The position numbers were made by a program, and so were the translations under genes. A stretch of 64,000 nt of DNA, from assembly GCF_030552475.1 (NCBI RefSeq), contig NZ_JAUPED010000004.1, forward strand, positions 273,073 through 337,072, in the 5' to 3' direction. Positions 17,015 through 26,035 of the stretch are shown piece after piece. Origin of the DNA: Mariniflexile sp. AS56. GTDB taxonomy: Bacteria > Bacteroidota > Bacteroidia > Flavobacteriales > Flavobacteriaceae. Under the pieces are notes generated by a model. That model saw nothing but the letters and a program-made list of their open reading frames with translations, did no database searches and was not told where the DNA came from. Positions within the stretch are counted from its first letter, which is position 1. Each line of letters opens with the position of its first letter.

Positions 17015-17389
17015 ATGATACAGGAAGACAAAGCAAAATATTCAGACATTTTAGAGAACTCTATTACCTATTTAGAAAACCGCGGCTTCGAAAACATAAA
17101 AGCCGATACGGAAGGGTATGAAACACCGAAATCATATAAAAAATCAGGAAGTACTATTAGTATTACCCCAGATATTGTCGCCGATAAAGAAGGTAGAAAA
17201 CATTATTTCGACATCAGTTTAAAATCTGAAAAACCAAATTTATTAAAATCGAAATGGTTATTTCTAAACGCACTAAGCCGTTTAAAATCGTCCAAATTTA
17301 AACTCATAACTACGCGTGGACATTATGCCTTTACTCAAGAAATGTTAGAAGCTACCAACCTTACTAGCAAATCATTAATTAAAATTTAG
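17015..17389 (+). CDS. Small protein of unknown function, possible PD-(D/E)XK-type fold
   Basis: A 124-residue acidic-basic protein with no signal peptide or membrane helix. The core SISITPDIVADKEGRKHYFD followed by ISLKSEK has the rhythm of a PD-(D/E)XK nuclease core: a P-D pair on one strand and an acidic residue then Lys on the next, with KSKWLFLNALSRLKSSKFKL following like the helix and strand after the active site. The canonical ExK is replaced by D-x-x-x-K, so catalysis is uncertain and the similarity is only inference. It sits between pnp and rpoD, both housekeeping genes, and looks like an intact gene with flavobacterial codon use. Confidence 0.7.
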   Translation: MIQEDKAKYSDILENSITYLENRGFENIKADTEGYETPKSYKKSGSTISITPDIVADKEGRKHYFDISLKSEKPNLLKSKWLFLNALSRLKSSKFKLITTRGHYAFTQEMLEATNLTSKSLIKI

Positions 17390-17423
17390 AACCAACTTAC
17401 TTAAAATAGAAGAAGAGCCGTTT

Positions 17424-17431
17424 TATATTTG
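17424..17431 (+). promoter_or_regulatory. Candidate -7 promoter box TATATTTG upstream of rpoD
   Basis: A perfect TAnnTTTG match in the 245-bp gap before rpoD. If used, the rpoD mRNA would have a leader of nearly 200 nt that is A/T-rich and without a recognisable riboswitch. No suitable -33 TTG is visible. Confidence 0.35.
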
Positions 17432-17634
17432 ACTCATAAAAAATATAAAGCCTTTAAAGAAGCATGCGCATAATTCTTAAAAAATCCACTTAAAATGTGT
17501 GACTTTTTCAATTTATAAGGGTCATAAAAAAAGAAATACAAAAATAATTTAAAATTTTTGTAACATTTATTAATACCACAACGTATAACTATTGAATAAC
17601 AATATTCATTTTAAAACTTACAGGAGAACTTTAG

Positions 17635-18498
17635 ATGAGACAACTTAAAATCACGAAGCAGGTTACCAACAGAGAAACCGCCTCGCTAGACAAATATCTT
17701 CAAGAAATTGGAAAAGTTGACTTAATTACTGCAGACGAAGAAGTAGAATTAGCACAACGTATTAAAGCCGGTGACCAACTAGCTTTAGAAAAGTTGACAA
17801 AAGCGAATTTACGTTTCGTTGTATCGGTAGCTAAGCAATACCAAAATCAAGGTTTAACATTACCCGATTTAATTAATGAAGGTAATTTAGGTTTAATTAA
17901 GGCCGCACAACGTTTTGATGAAACTCGTGGTTTTAAATTTATATCGTATGCCGTTTGGTGGATTCGTCAATCCATCCTTCAAGCATTGGCTGAACAATCT
18001 CGTATTGTACGTTTGCCTTTAAACAAAATTGGTTCTATTAATAAAATTAATAAAACATTTGCGTTTTTAGAACAAAGTCATGAGCGTCCACCAAGTGCTG
18101 AAGAAATTGCAAAAGAGTTAGACATGACTATTAACGATGTTAAGGAGTCTATGAAAAACTCGGGGCGTCACGTAAGTATGGATGCGCCCTTAGTTGAAGG
18201 TGAAGATTCTAACTTATATGATGTATTAAACAGTGGTGAATCGCCTAACCCAGATAGAGAATTATTACACGAATCTTTACGTACTGAAATAGAGCGTGCT
18301 TTAGAAACACTTACACCTCGTGAGGCTGACGTGATTCGTTTATATTTTGGTTTAGGAAACCAACACCCAATGACTCTTGAAGAAATTGGAGAAACTTTCG
18401 ATTTAACACGTGAGCGTGTACGCCAAATTAAAGAAAAAGCGATTAGAAGACTGAAACATACTTCTAGAAGTAAAATATTAAAAACATATTTAGGTTAG
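17635..18498 (+). CDS. rpoD: Primary RNA polymerase sigma factor RpoD/SigA
   Basis: The housekeeping sigma factor. At 287 residues it is the short Bacteroidota type: region 1.1 and the non-conserved insert are absent. Region 1.2 starts at [20 protein letters not shown], region 2 contains [20 protein letters not shown] and the -10-binding segment [15 protein letters not shown], region 3 covers [14 protein letters not shown], and region 4.2 has the helix-turn-helix [20 protein letters not shown]. This protein recognises the -33/-7 (TAnnTTTG) promoters listed elsewhere in the window. It is preceded by an ATG with a purine-rich stretch (AGGAGAACTTTAG) and followed by two tandem hairpins. Confidence 0.98.
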   Translation: MRQLKITKQVTNRETASLDKYLQEIGKVDLITADEEVELAQRIKAGDQLALEKLTKANLRFVVSVAKQYQNQGLTLPDLINEGNLGLIKAAQRFDETRGFKFISYAVWWIRQSILQALAEQSRIVRLPLNKIGSINKINKTFAFLEQSHERPPSAEEIAKELDMTINDVKESMKNSGRHVSMDAPLVEGEDSNLYDVLNSGESPNPDRELLHESLRTEIERALETLTPREADVIRLYFGLGNQHPMTLEEIGETFDLTRERVRQIKEKAIRRLKHTSRSKILKTYLG

Positions 18499-18528
18499 TA
18501 TTTTTTTTACGACCAAATACCAGTAACA

Positions 18529-18600
18529 AACAGTTACACATAACTGTTCGTTTTTTGATTGATGAAAGAACCCTCGGCTGATTACCGGGGGTTTATTTTT
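18529..18600 (+). terminator. Two tandem terminators after rpoD
   Basis: First hairpin: AACAGTTA, loop CACA, TAACTGTT (18529-18548), followed by CGTTTTTTG. Second hairpin: AACCCTCGG, loop, CCGGGGGTT (18569-18593, with one G-T pair), followed by TATTTTTTAATTT. Both lie within 100 bp of the rpoD stop codon. Confidence 0.75.
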
Positions 18601-18665
18601 TAATTTGTATATTCAAACAATAATTCTCCCCCATAAATTAGCAACATTATTTATTTCAACAATCA

Positions 18666-19067
18666 ATGATTAAAACAATTTGTTACACCAGCATATATAC
18701 GCAAAACATTCATGCGTTTAAACTAGAAATGCTATTTCATGAAACGAGACTAAATAACAATAGCCATAAAATTAAGGGAGTGCTGGTTGCAAAAAACAAC
18801 AAATTCTTTCAAATTTTAGAAGGTCCCGAAGCTATTTTAGATGATTTATATACTGCCATCAAAAAAGATACGAGACATCATGAAATTAATGAAATACTAA
18901 ATACTCCAATAACATCGAACTCTTTTAAAGATTTTGGCACCGGCTATAATACCATAAAGAGCATCGAATCGCTATTAGGACTCCAAACTTATTTAAGTTC
19001 TCCTTCCATAAACAACTTAAATAATGCCGCTTTATTTTTAACAACCATTCAAAACTTTTTTAAATAA
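18666..19067 (+). CDS. Stand-alone BLUF-domain blue-light sensor
   Basis: A 133-residue protein made only of a BLUF domain, which binds FAD and changes its hydrogen bonds in blue light. The key residues are in register: Tyr7 in ICYTSIYT, Asn31 in the RLNNN stretch and Gln49 in FFQILEGP; the spacing Tyr-Asn 24 and Tyr-Gln 42 equals that of AppA. There is no attached EAL, GGDEF or cyclase domain, so its output must go through a partner protein or its short C-terminal helices. It lies between rpoD and rpe with no obvious operon partner. Confidence 0.93.
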   Translation: MIKTICYTSIYTQNIHAFKLEMLFHETRLNNNSHKIKGVLVAKNNKFFQILEGPEAILDDLYTAIKKDTRHHEINEILNTPITSNSFKDFGTGYNTIKSIESLLGLQTYLSSPSINNLNNAALFLTTIQNFFK

Positions 19068-19102
19068 TTTTCAATATTAGTTACATTGGCTATTAAATCA
19101 TT

Positions 19103-19110
19103 TATTTTTG
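19103..19110 (+). promoter_or_regulatory. Candidate -7 promoter box TATTTTTG for rpe
   Basis: TATTTTTG fits TAnnTTTG and ends 24 bp before the rpe ATG. A TTG at 19086-19088 is 14 bp upstream, which is closer than the usual -33 spacing. Confidence 0.5.
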
Positions 19111-19133
19111 CAAGAAATTAAATTTTTCAATAA

Positions 19134-19796
19134 ATGACTACTAAATTAATAGCCCCTTCTTTATTAGCTGCCGATTTTGCAAACTTGCAACGTGACATTG
19201 AAATGGTAAACCAAAGTGAAGCAGATTGGTTTCATATAGATATTATGGATGGTGTTTTTGTACCAAACATTTCTTTTGGTATGCCAGTACTTCAGGCTAT
19301 GACAAAGCACACAAAAAAAACGGTTGATGTACATTTAATGATTGTTGATCCAGACAGATACATTAAAACATTTGCCGATTTAGGAAGCAATATTTTAACG
19401 GTACATTATGAAGCTTGTCCACATTTACACAGAACCTTACAAGCTATTAAAGCCGAAGGCATGAAAGCAGGTGTGTCACTAAACCCACATACCAATGTGA
19501 GCCTTTTAGAAGACACCATTAAGGATATTGACTTAGTGCTTATCATGAGTGTAAATCCTGGTTTTGGTGGTCAAAGTTTTATTGAGAATACTTACGACAA
19601 AGTAAAACAGCTTAAAGAATTAATTACACGTAAAGGTGCTTCTACCATTATTGAAATTGATGGTGGTGTTACCAGTGCCAACGCAAAAGCTCTTGCAGAT
19701 GCTGGTGCCGATGTTTTAGTTGCGGGTAGTTTCGTTTTTAAAAGCGAGAATCAAATAGAGACCATTAAAGAATTAAGAGCCATTGCAAACTCTTAA
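19134..19796 (+). CDS. rpe: Ribulose-phosphate 3-epimerase
   Basis: Interconverts ribulose 5-phosphate and xylulose 5-phosphate in the pentose phosphate pathway; cytoplasmic TIM barrel. The 220 residues have the family markers: IAPSLLAADFANL at the N-terminus, the metal-binding HIDIMDGVFVPNISFG, VDVHLMIVDPDRYI, the MSVNPGFGGQSFI loop, and EIDGGVTSANAKALADAGADVLVAGSFVF binding the phosphate. It is a single gene, ending only 4 bp before the stop codon of the convergent M90 peptidase gene. Confidence 0.97.
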   Translation: MTTKLIAPSLLAADFANLQRDIEMVNQSEADWFHIDIMDGVFVPNISFGMPVLQAMTKHTKKTVDVHLMIVDPDRYIKTFADLGSNILTVHYEACPHLHRTLQAIKAEGMKAGVSLNPHTNVSLLEDTIKDIDLVLIMSVNPGFGGQSFIENTYDKVKQLKELITRKGASTIIEIDGGVTSANAKALADAGADVLVAGSFVFKSENQIETIKELRAIANS

Positions 19797-19800
19797 ATAA

Positions 19801-20652
19801 TTAATAACCCGCGATATTAAAATTCAGCATTTGCTTTATTTTAATATATAAAATCGGGAATTGTGACTTAAAAACTTGAGGTGTTTCCATGAAGTTTTCA
19901 ATAATAACGGCTAAGAATTCATACTGGTTGGTAAAAGCATACTTTCTAAAATAATCGGAGTCCATTAATTTATTTCGGAAAGGTTCGCTTTCAACCAGCA
20001 TTTCAGATAACTCTTTAAACGAATCACTAAAAATGGTTGCGCTCACATCGCTCGCATTCAAACTATTTATATGAATGGCATGTGTAAATTCGTGTATTCC
20101 TAAATTAATATTATCCTTCCCATCTCGAAAGCCCTCTACAAAATCTTCCCAAGACAGAACCAACGTTTCTAATCTTGGGTTAAACTCCCCTTTGTGGTAA
20201 GCCTTATTGGTATTCGAATAAAATGCTTTTGGGTATATAACAATTTTAGAAATTACTCCTATATAAAAGTCACGAAAACCAAAAGTTAGCATAATGGCCG
20301 TGGCAGAAACCAAAACTCTTACTTCATCATTAATAACAAAACCATCTCTAGCTATAAAATCTTTATCAGCCATAAAGGAAGCGACACGATGGTTGAAGTG
20401 TTTCTTCTCTGTACTACTAAGTTTTTTATAAAATGAAAACTGATTTTGTAAAATGTTTTTTTGATTTTGATTGAGGCGTCTTAACCTGAAATAAAAATGA
20501 TTATACATGGGGCGCTTACGCTTTAAGACATAACCCATTTCGATCATTTTAAACGCTAAACGCAAGACAACATAGACCAATATGGCAAGTATCAATCCAA
20601 TAAAAATTTGACTTCCTAAAGAAGGAGCTTCAGTAATTAGTAGGTTTAACAT
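19801..20652 (-). CDS. MtfA-like zinc peptidase (M90 family), membrane-anchored
   Basis: A 283-residue zinc-dependent peptidase of the MtfA (M90) family. It has an N-terminal hydrophobic helix (about residues 15-36, LGSQIFIGLILAILVYVVLR) that anchors it, then a basic linker and the catalytic domain. The HExxH motif is HEFTH at residues 187-191 within INLGIHEFTHAIH, with downstream acidic residues in a helix (LSEMLVESEPF) that could supply the third ligand. In E. coli MtfA lacks the helix and interacts with the Mlc regulator; flavobacteria have no pts system of that kind, so the substrate is unknown here. Confidence 0.88.
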   Translation of the reverse strand: MLNLLITEAPSLGSQIFIGLILAILVYVVLRLAFKMIEMGYVLKRKRPMYNHFYFRLRRLNQNQKNILQNQFSFYKKLSSTEKKHFNHRVASFMADKDFIARDGFVINDEVRVLVSATAIMLTFGFRDFYIGVISKIVIYPKAFYSNTNKAYHKGEFNPRLETLVLSWEDFVEGFRDGKDNINLGIHEFTHAIHINSLNASDVSATIFSDSFKELSEMLVESEPFRNKLMDSDYFRKYAFTNQYEFLAVIIENFMETPQVFKSQFPILYIKIKQMLNFNIAGY

Positions 20653-20723
20653 GAAGTAGAAACGTCTGTTTTAAAGTTTAATTACATCTAAACTTTAAAA
20701 ATACGAAACGTGCACTTAAATTA

Positions 20724-21104
20724 TTAATTTTCAAGGACATCTTCTAGGTAATACATTAATACCGTGTAAGTCCCTGAAAATTCATCCTTTGTTTCCAGCA
20801 ACAAACTTTTAGGTGCTAATTTAGTAGGATTTGCGGGGTTGTTTAATGTTATTCTAATTTGAGCGTTATCACCCGTTTCTAAAGCTTTAAATTGTTTAGT
20901 ATCTCCTGCTTCCAAAGTTTTTTTCACCTTAAAATTGGCAGGATTTCCGTTCGTATGAATAGAAATAAGAGTGTCGCAAACAGTAATAACACCTTTCAAT
21001 TTTATATTCTGTCCACTAGCAGACACTTTATTATAAGTAAAGCTTTGTGAATTACCAAGAAAACCACAAAAAAGTAACAGCCAAACAACAAAACTTTTAT
21101 TCAT
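20724..21104 (-). CDS. Small secreted protein of unknown function
   Basis: A 126-residue protein with a signal peptide (KSFVVWLLLFCGFLGNSQS) and a mature part that is predicted to be mostly beta-structure and is rich in Lys, Thr and Asn. It has no cysteine pattern, lipobox or known domain that I recognise. About 70 bp separate it from the M90 peptidase gene downstream, and 95 bp from tRNA-Arg upstream. A periplasmic or surface location is inferred from the signal peptide only. Confidence 0.7.
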   Translation of the reverse strand: MNKSFVVWLLLFCGFLGNSQSFTYNKVSASGQNIKLKGVITVCDTLISIHTNGNPANFKVKKTLEAGDTKQFKALETGDNAQIRITLNNPANPTKLAPKSLLLETKDEFSGTYTVLMYYLEDVLEN

Positions 21105-21199
21105 AACTACGTATTAAAAAATTCATCTAGCAATGAGTAACCCCCTAAAACAAGTGACACCCATGTGGCCTCTATACTTCTCATATTTTCACCACTTTG

Positions 21200-21273
21200 T
21201 GACCGCGAAGGGATTCGAACCCCCAACCATCAGAGCCGAAATCTGATATTCTATCCAGTTGAACTACGCAGCC
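21200..21273 (-). tRNA. tRNA-Arg, anticodon TCG
   Basis: A complete cloverleaf on the minus strand: acceptor GGCTGCG pairs with CGCGGTC (two wobble pairs), D-arm with AGTTCAACTGGATAGA, anticodon stem TCAGA/TCTGA with loop TTTCGGC (anticodon TCG at 21239-21237), and T-loop GTTCGAATC. The discriminator is A and CCA is not encoded. It starts 34 bp after the yqeY stop codon, so it may be transcribed with it. Confidence 0.96.
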
Positions 21274-21277
21274 ATTA

Positions 21278-21297
21278 ATTCCTGCGAAAGCAGGAAC
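21278..21297. repeat. Short palindromic intergenic hairpin (second copy)
   Basis: ATTCCTGC, loop GAAA, GCAGGAA: the same stem as at 2129-2148 with another loop. It lies exactly between the yqeY stop and the 5' end of tRNA-Arg. Confidence 0.55.
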
Positions 21298-21306
21298 CAT
21301 TATGTT

Positions 21307-21756
21307 TTAAGACAATTTAGCCTTAACTATATTTGAAATGGTTTTACCATCGGCTTTCCCTGCAAGTTCTTGACTTACAACACCCATAACTTTCCCCATA
21401 TCTTTCATGCCTTCTGCACCTAGTTTTTTAATAGTGTCTTCCACAATTTTAGCAACAGCTTCTTCACTCATGGCTTCTGGTAAAAACTGGTTGATAACCT
21501 CAGCTTCTGCCAATTCTGGTGCTGCCAAATCCTCACGACCTTGTTCCAAATAAATAGCGGCACTATCTTTACGCTGCTTTACTTGTTTTTGAAGTATTTT
21601 AAGTTCCTGCTCTTCCGTTAACTCTTCTTTCGCTCCGCTTTCTGTTTGCGCTAATAAAATAGCCGATTTAACAGCGCGTAAAGCCGTTAACGCTCCTTGA
21701 TCTTTCGCTTTCATGGCTTCCTTTAAAGCCGTCATAATATCCTGTTGTAAACTCAT
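21307..21756 (-). CDS. GatB/YqeY domain protein
   Basis: A 149-residue protein of the YqeY family, related to the tail domain of the GatB subunit of tRNA amidotransferase. It begins MSLQQDIMTALKEAMKAKDQ, has the helical N-terminal domain and then the family patterns LTEEQELKILQKQVKQRKDS and QFLPEAMSEEAVAKIVEDTI ... GKVMGVVSQELAGKADGKTI. It may bind tRNA, but no reaction is established for stand-alone YqeY. It is downstream of ftsZ behind a terminator; the adjacency to ftsZ is a typical flavobacterial arrangement. Confidence 0.93.
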   Translation of the reverse strand: MSLQQDIMTALKEAMKAKDQGALTALRAVKSAILLAQTESGAKEELTEEQELKILQKQVKQRKDSAAIYLEQGREDLAAPELAEAEVINQFLPEAMSEEAVAKIVEDTIKKLGAEGMKDMGKVMGVVSQELAGKADGKTISNIVKAKLS

Positions 21757-21866
21757 GGTCTTATTTTATTAGAATGCGAAGATAAAAAATAGAATCTTAT
21801 TTAATAGAGATTTTTTGAATAGGTTTTTGTCTGGAAAAAGAAATAAGAATCCTTCTTTTTTTAAAA

Positions 21867-21904
21867 CTAAAAAACCCGAAAAGCTGAGGGAAACTTTTCG
21901 GGTT
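21867..21904 (-). terminator. Terminator at the end of the dcw cluster (after ftsZ)
   Basis: On the minus strand AACCCGAAAAG and CTTTTCGGGTT form an 11-bp perfect stem with a 10-nt loop, followed by TTTTAG. It is 27 bp beyond the ftsZ stop codon. Confidence 0.85.
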
Positions 21905-21930
21905 CATAACTAAGTTAGGTTAGTATATAT

Positions 21931-23937
21931 TTAATCTACATTATCATGTAAAAATGAATTATTACTTCTTATTTGAATATCATCATTATCATCAAACCCA
22001 ACACTAGAGCGTGATAAATCTGTTTCTGAAGAGTGTTTTGCTTCGTCTAAATTAACACCTTGACGTCTGTAAGCTGGTACTCTTTCTATATCTTCAATTT
22101 TTGCACTGTTGAATTTATAATTAAAGTCTTTCATTTTACGTCTGCGTTCTTCAGCACGTTCTTTAAGAATATCAGAAATTGGACTGTTCATCGGGTCAAA
22201 ATCTTCATCTAAATTCTCTTTAGGAGCTGGTGCTTTAACCACTTTCTTTTCGAAAACTATTTCTTGATCAAGTTCTTCTACAATTTCTTTTGTTTCTACC
22301 TGTTTTTTATTGATTGAAGATTCTACTTCAAAATAATCCTCAAGCGCATAACGTACATCTCCTTTTTCATTAGTTTCATTAACCGGGATTAATTCTACAT
22401 AATCATTTACAGGGATTTTCTTAATATCCTCATCAACTTTCATTGACGGCATATCTTCTTCTACCTCTTGAATTCTTTCTACTTTTTCATTGGTAGATAA
22501 AGGCAAATCAAACGTTAATGTTATTTGCTTTTCTTCTTCACTATAATCTGAAATTACTTCAATATCGGCAACATCTTTGTCCGCTTTAGACATTCTAGTA
22601 ACCGGTTTGATTATGAAATCTTCTTCATCTTCAAAACTTGAACTCACTTCTTCATAAACAACTTTCATGTTTTTTAAAAGCTCTGAAGTTGGTATTAAAT
22701 CGATGTTGTTGTTAGCAGAAGGTTTACTTACGCGTTCTTCTTTTACAACCGGCTTTTCAAATTTAAAAGTCTCTTCCTCTTCAACATCTAATTCTAGAGT
22801 ATGCTTTACAATAGGCGGCTCCTGTTTTTCTTTTAACTCGATAACAGGTGCGATAATTACAGGCTCTTTTTCTTTAGATTTCACGTCTAAATCCTCACTA
22901 ACTAAAGAATGTACTACCTTTTTAGTTTCAGTATTAGAAATTTCATCCTGTTGTTCTATATTAAAACCCGTAGCTATTATAGTTACTGCGATAGATTCTT
23001 CCAAAGTTTCATCTTCACCAACACCCATAATAATATTGGCACCGTGACCTGCTTCACTTTGAATATGATCATTTATTTCACCTATTTCATCAATGGTGAT
23101 TTCGTTTGTTCCTGAAACTATTAGCAGCAATACATTTTTAGCTCCAGTAATTTTATTGTCGTTTAATAATGGCGAATCTAAGGCTTTACGAATGGCGTCT
23201 TGCGCACGACTATTACCTGATGCCATTGCCGACCCCATAATTGCTGTACCACTATTACTTAATACGGTTTTAGCATCACGTAAATCAATATTTTGAGTGT
23301 AGTGATGTGTAATAACTTCTGCTATACCGCGAGCAGCTGTAGATAGCACTTCATCTGCTTTAGAAAACCCTGCTTTAAAACCAAGGTTACCATATACTTC
23401 ACGAAGTTTATTATTATTTATTACAATTAATGAATCGACTACGTTTCTTAAATTCTCGATACCATCTTGCGCTTGTTGAATACGCATTTTACCTTCAAAT
23501 TGAAATGGCATAGTTACAATACCTACTGTTAAAATGTCTAAATCTTTAGCCATTTTAGCAATAATAGGTGCTGCACCCGTACCCGTTCCACCACCCATAC
23601 CGGCGGTAATGAAAACCATTTTGGTATTTGTATCTAGCATAGTAGAAATATCTTCGAAACTTTCTACTGCCGATTGCTCACCTACTTGAGGGTTGGCGCC
23701 TGCTCCTAAACCTTCTGTTAAGTTAAGTCCTAGCTGAATTTTGTTTGGTACGCCACTATTTTGAAGTGCTTGTGCATCTGTATTACAGACGTAAAAATCA
23801 ACTCCTTTAATGCCTTGTTGGAACATGTGGTTAATGGCATTACTACCACCACCTCCAACACCAATAACTTTGATAACATTTGATTGGTTTTTAGGTAAAT
23901 CAAATGCGATACTTGCGAATTCGTTTTTGCTGCTCAT
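21931..23937 (-). CDS. ftsZ: Cell division protein FtsZ with long C-terminal linker
   Basis: Tubulin-like GTPase that forms the Z-ring. The GTPase domain (about residues 15-330) has [15 protein letters not shown], the tubulin signature [17 protein letters not shown] and the T7-loop region. It is 668 residues long because a roughly 300-residue acidic, Lys/Glu-rich linker follows, ending in a C-terminal tail ([17 protein letters not shown]) that is probably the docking site for FtsA. This extended linker is usual in flavobacteria, whereas E. coli FtsZ has 383 residues. It is the last gene of the dcw cluster and is followed by a terminator. Confidence 0.98.
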   Translation of the reverse strand: MSSKNEFASIAFDLPKNQSNVIKVIGVGGGGSNAINHMFQQGIKGVDFYVCNTDAQALQNSGVPNKIQLGLNLTEGLGAGANPQVGEQSAVESFEDISTMLDTNTKMVFITAGMGGGTGTGAAPIIAKMAKDLDILTVGIVTMPFQFEGKMRIQQAQDGIENLRNVVDSLIVINNNKLREVYGNLGFKAGFSKADEVLSTAARGIAEVITHHYTQNIDLRDAKTVLSNSGTAIMGSAMASGNSRAQDAIRKALDSPLLNDNKITGAKNVLLLIVSGTNEITIDEIGEINDHIQSEAGHGANIIMGVGEDETLEESIAVTIIATGFNIEQQDEISNTETKKVVHSLVSEDLDVKSKEKEPVIIAPVIELKEKQEPPIVKHTLELDVEEEETFKFEKPVVKEERVSKPSANNNIDLIPTSELLKNMKVVYEEVSSSFEDEEDFIIKPVTRMSKADKDVADIEVISDYSEEEKQITLTFDLPLSTNEKVERIQEVEEDMPSMKVDEDIKKIPVNDYVELIPVNETNEKGDVRYALEDYFEVESSINKKQVETKEIVEELDQEIVFEKKVVKAPAPKENLDEDFDPMNSPISDILKERAEERRRKMKDFNYKFNSAKIEDIERVPAYRRQGVNLDEAKHSSETDLSRSSVGFDDNDDIQIRSNNSFLHDNVD

Positions 23938-23998
23938 AAATTCTGTTTTACTGGTATTATACTTTAATAATTACTTTTTGTTCTATGGATGTTTTGTA

Positions 23999-25312
23999 CT
24001 ACTCTGCGTTGTCTAAAAAATCTTTAACACGCTCTGTTAACTTGTCTAGAAACGAACGGCGTTCTTTTACCGGTTTCTCTTTAATCTCTTCAACAGGTTT
24101 TTCTTCTTCTTGAACCTCTTGTTTTATTTCTTGTTGTTCAATTCTTTTGCGTTCGTTGCGTTTTAAACCATCTAAAACTAAACCTACAGCTGTTGCGTAT
24201 AATGGGCTTGTAATATCATCATCACTATCGCCAGCTAAATGTTCGTTAGGATAACCAATTCGAGTATCCATACCAGTGATATATTCTACCAACTGTTTTA
24301 AATGTTTTAATTGACTACCACCACCTGTTAAAACAATTCCGGCAATCAATTTTTTCTTTTGCTCTTCGTGTCCGTAGTTTTTAATTTCCACATACACTTG
24401 CTCAATAATTTCAACAATACGCGCATGAATTATTTTAGAGAGATTTTTAAGGGTTATCTCTTTTGGTTCTCGGCCTCGTAAACCAGGAATGGAAACGATC
24501 TCATTATCCTTGTTTTCTCCTGGCCATGCAGAACCAAATTTTATCTTTAATAATTCAGCTTGTTTTTCTATAATAGAACAACCTTCTTTAATGTCTTCAG
24601 TAATCACATTTCCTCCAAAAGGAATGACTGCTGTATGACGAATAATGCCATCTCTAAAAATGGCTAAATCGGTGGTACCACCTCCTATATCTATAAGCGC
24701 TACACCCGCTTCTTTTTCTTCTTGACTTAAAACCGCATTGGCAGATGCTAAAGGTTCTAAAGTGATGCCTTCTAAATTTAAACCGGAACTTTGAATACAA
24801 CGCCCCACATTTCTAATAGAAGACACTTGCCCAACTACGACATGAAAGTTCGCTTCTAAACGACCTCCATACATCCCGATGGGTTCTTTAATTTCCCCTT
24901 GCCCGTCTACTTTGTATTCTTGCGGCAAAACATGGATAATTTCTTCACCAGGAAGCATCACCAATTTATGTACTTGGTTTATTAATCTATCAATATCTTC
25001 ATCATCTATAACCGTTTCAGAATTTGCTCTGGTTATATAATCACTGTGTTGCAAACTACGAATGTGCTGTCCTGCAATACCCACTGTTACACCTTCAATT
25101 TTAATATCAGAAGCCGCTTCTGCTTCTTGAACTGCTTGCTGTATAGATTGAATGGTTTGTGTGATATTATTTACCACACCACGGTGTACACCCAAGCTTT
25201 TAGATTTACCAATGCCTAAAATTTCTACTTTTCCGTACTCGTTTTTACGACCAATCATAGCCACAATTTTTGTGGTTCCTATGTCTAATCCTACTGCTAA
25301 ATTATGCTCCAT
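23999..25312 (-). CDS. ftsA: Cell division protein FtsA
   Basis: Actin-like ATPase that ties FtsZ to the inner face of the cytoplasmic membrane. The 437 residues show the phosphate-1 loop LDIGTTKIVAMIG, the SHS2/1C subdomain (about residues 85-165), the phosphate-2 loop ALIDIGGGTTDLAIF, the adenosine motif AGIVLTGGGSQLKHL, and after a Glu/Lys-rich linker a C-terminal amphipathic helix (RRSFLDKLTERVKDFLDNAE) for membrane binding. It lies between ftsQ (4-bp gap) and ftsZ (61-bp gap), as in most dcw clusters. Confidence 0.98.
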   Translation of the reverse strand: MEHNLAVGLDIGTTKIVAMIGRKNEYGKVEILGIGKSKSLGVHRGVVNNITQTIQSIQQAVQEAEAASDIKIEGVTVGIAGQHIRSLQHSDYITRANSETVIDDEDIDRLINQVHKLVMLPGEEIIHVLPQEYKVDGQGEIKEPIGMYGGRLEANFHVVVGQVSSIRNVGRCIQSSGLNLEGITLEPLASANAVLSQEEKEAGVALIDIGGGTTDLAIFRDGIIRHTAVIPFGGNVITEDIKEGCSIIEKQAELLKIKFGSAWPGENKDNEIVSIPGLRGREPKEITLKNLSKIIHARIVEIIEQVYVEIKNYGHEEQKKKLIAGIVLTGGGSQLKHLKQLVEYITGMDTRIGYPNEHLAGDSDDDITSPLYATAVGLVLDGLKRNERKRIEQQEIKQEVQEEEKPVEEIKEKPVKERRSFLDKLTERVKDFLDNAE

Positions 25313-25315
25313 GGC

Positions 25316-26035
25316 TTATATTTTGGTACATACTACTTGGTTATCAAACTGCAAATTCACTTTACTATAACTATCAAGTGTTTTTTCTTTTAGGTTTTTC
25401 TGATAAAATGCTTTTAGGTTGTTAATTTTCTTATCTAAAAAAGCAACATCTCCTAATTGCACTAAAAATTGACATTGTCTAAGTTTTAGATAAACATCCT
25501 TATCAATACCTTGACGAATTTCTACAACATGCTTTTTTAAAAACTCATCATTATTAACTTTATTTGCAACTATATAAATGTTTTTTAAATCATTTTTTTC
25601 AACAAAACCAGTAACTAAAGGTACTCTTGCAGAAAAATTATGAGACAATGGCATGTAAAAACCGTCATCGTCTATATAATAAGACTCATTTGTACTTACT
25701 CTCGCAATAGGTGATTTTTGTTCAATTTCAGCATTAAGTGTGCCATCTACAGCAACATACACTTCTGCCTTTTTAATCATAGGGTTAGATTTTAGGGCAT
25801 TTTCTAACTCATTCAAAACTAAAGTTTCTTTAGGTATATTTATGAGACCTTTAAAATTTTGTATTAACAATTTACTAACATTCTCGTTTGTTATAAACAA
25901 GTTGTTCTCTCCAACAAATTTAACGTTGGGTTTAGACACGGTTCTCACTGAATTTCTTGCCGAAGCAAAAGCAAACAAGAAGACCACTAAGCCTAGCAAC
26001 ACAAACATCTTTATGTAGTTCCAGTTAATTTTCAA
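25316..26035 (-). CDS. ftsQ: Cell division protein FtsQ/DivIB
   Basis: Bitopic divisome protein of 239 residues: short N-terminal tail, one transmembrane helix (MFVLLGLVVFLFAFA, about residues 10-24), then a POTRA-like domain (NNLFITNENVSKLL ... KAEVYVAVDGTLNAEIEQKSP) and the beta domain (SYYIDDDGFYMPL). It connects FtsL/FtsB-type proteins with FtsA side components. The position between murC, which it overlaps by 11 bp, and ftsA supports the call because sequence conservation of this family is low. Confidence 0.92.
   Translation of the reverse strand: MKINWNYIKMFVLLGLVVFLFAFASARNSVRTVSKPNVKFVGENNLFITNENVSKLLIQNFKGLINIPKETLVLNELENALKSNPMIKKAEVYVAVDGTLNAEIEQKSPIARVSTNESYYIDDDGFYMPLSHNFSARVPLVTGFVEKNDLKNIYIVANKVNNDEFLKKHVVEIRQGIDKDVYLKLRQCQFLVQLGDVAFLDKKINNLKAFYQKNLKEKTLDSYSKVNLQFDNQVVCTKI

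Noticed and set aside
22667..23047. Plus-strand open frame of 126 codons opposite ftsZ
   Set aside because: It mirrors the low-complexity linker of ftsZ (Ser/Thr-rich as reverse of Glu/Lys codons) and has no protein features of its own.
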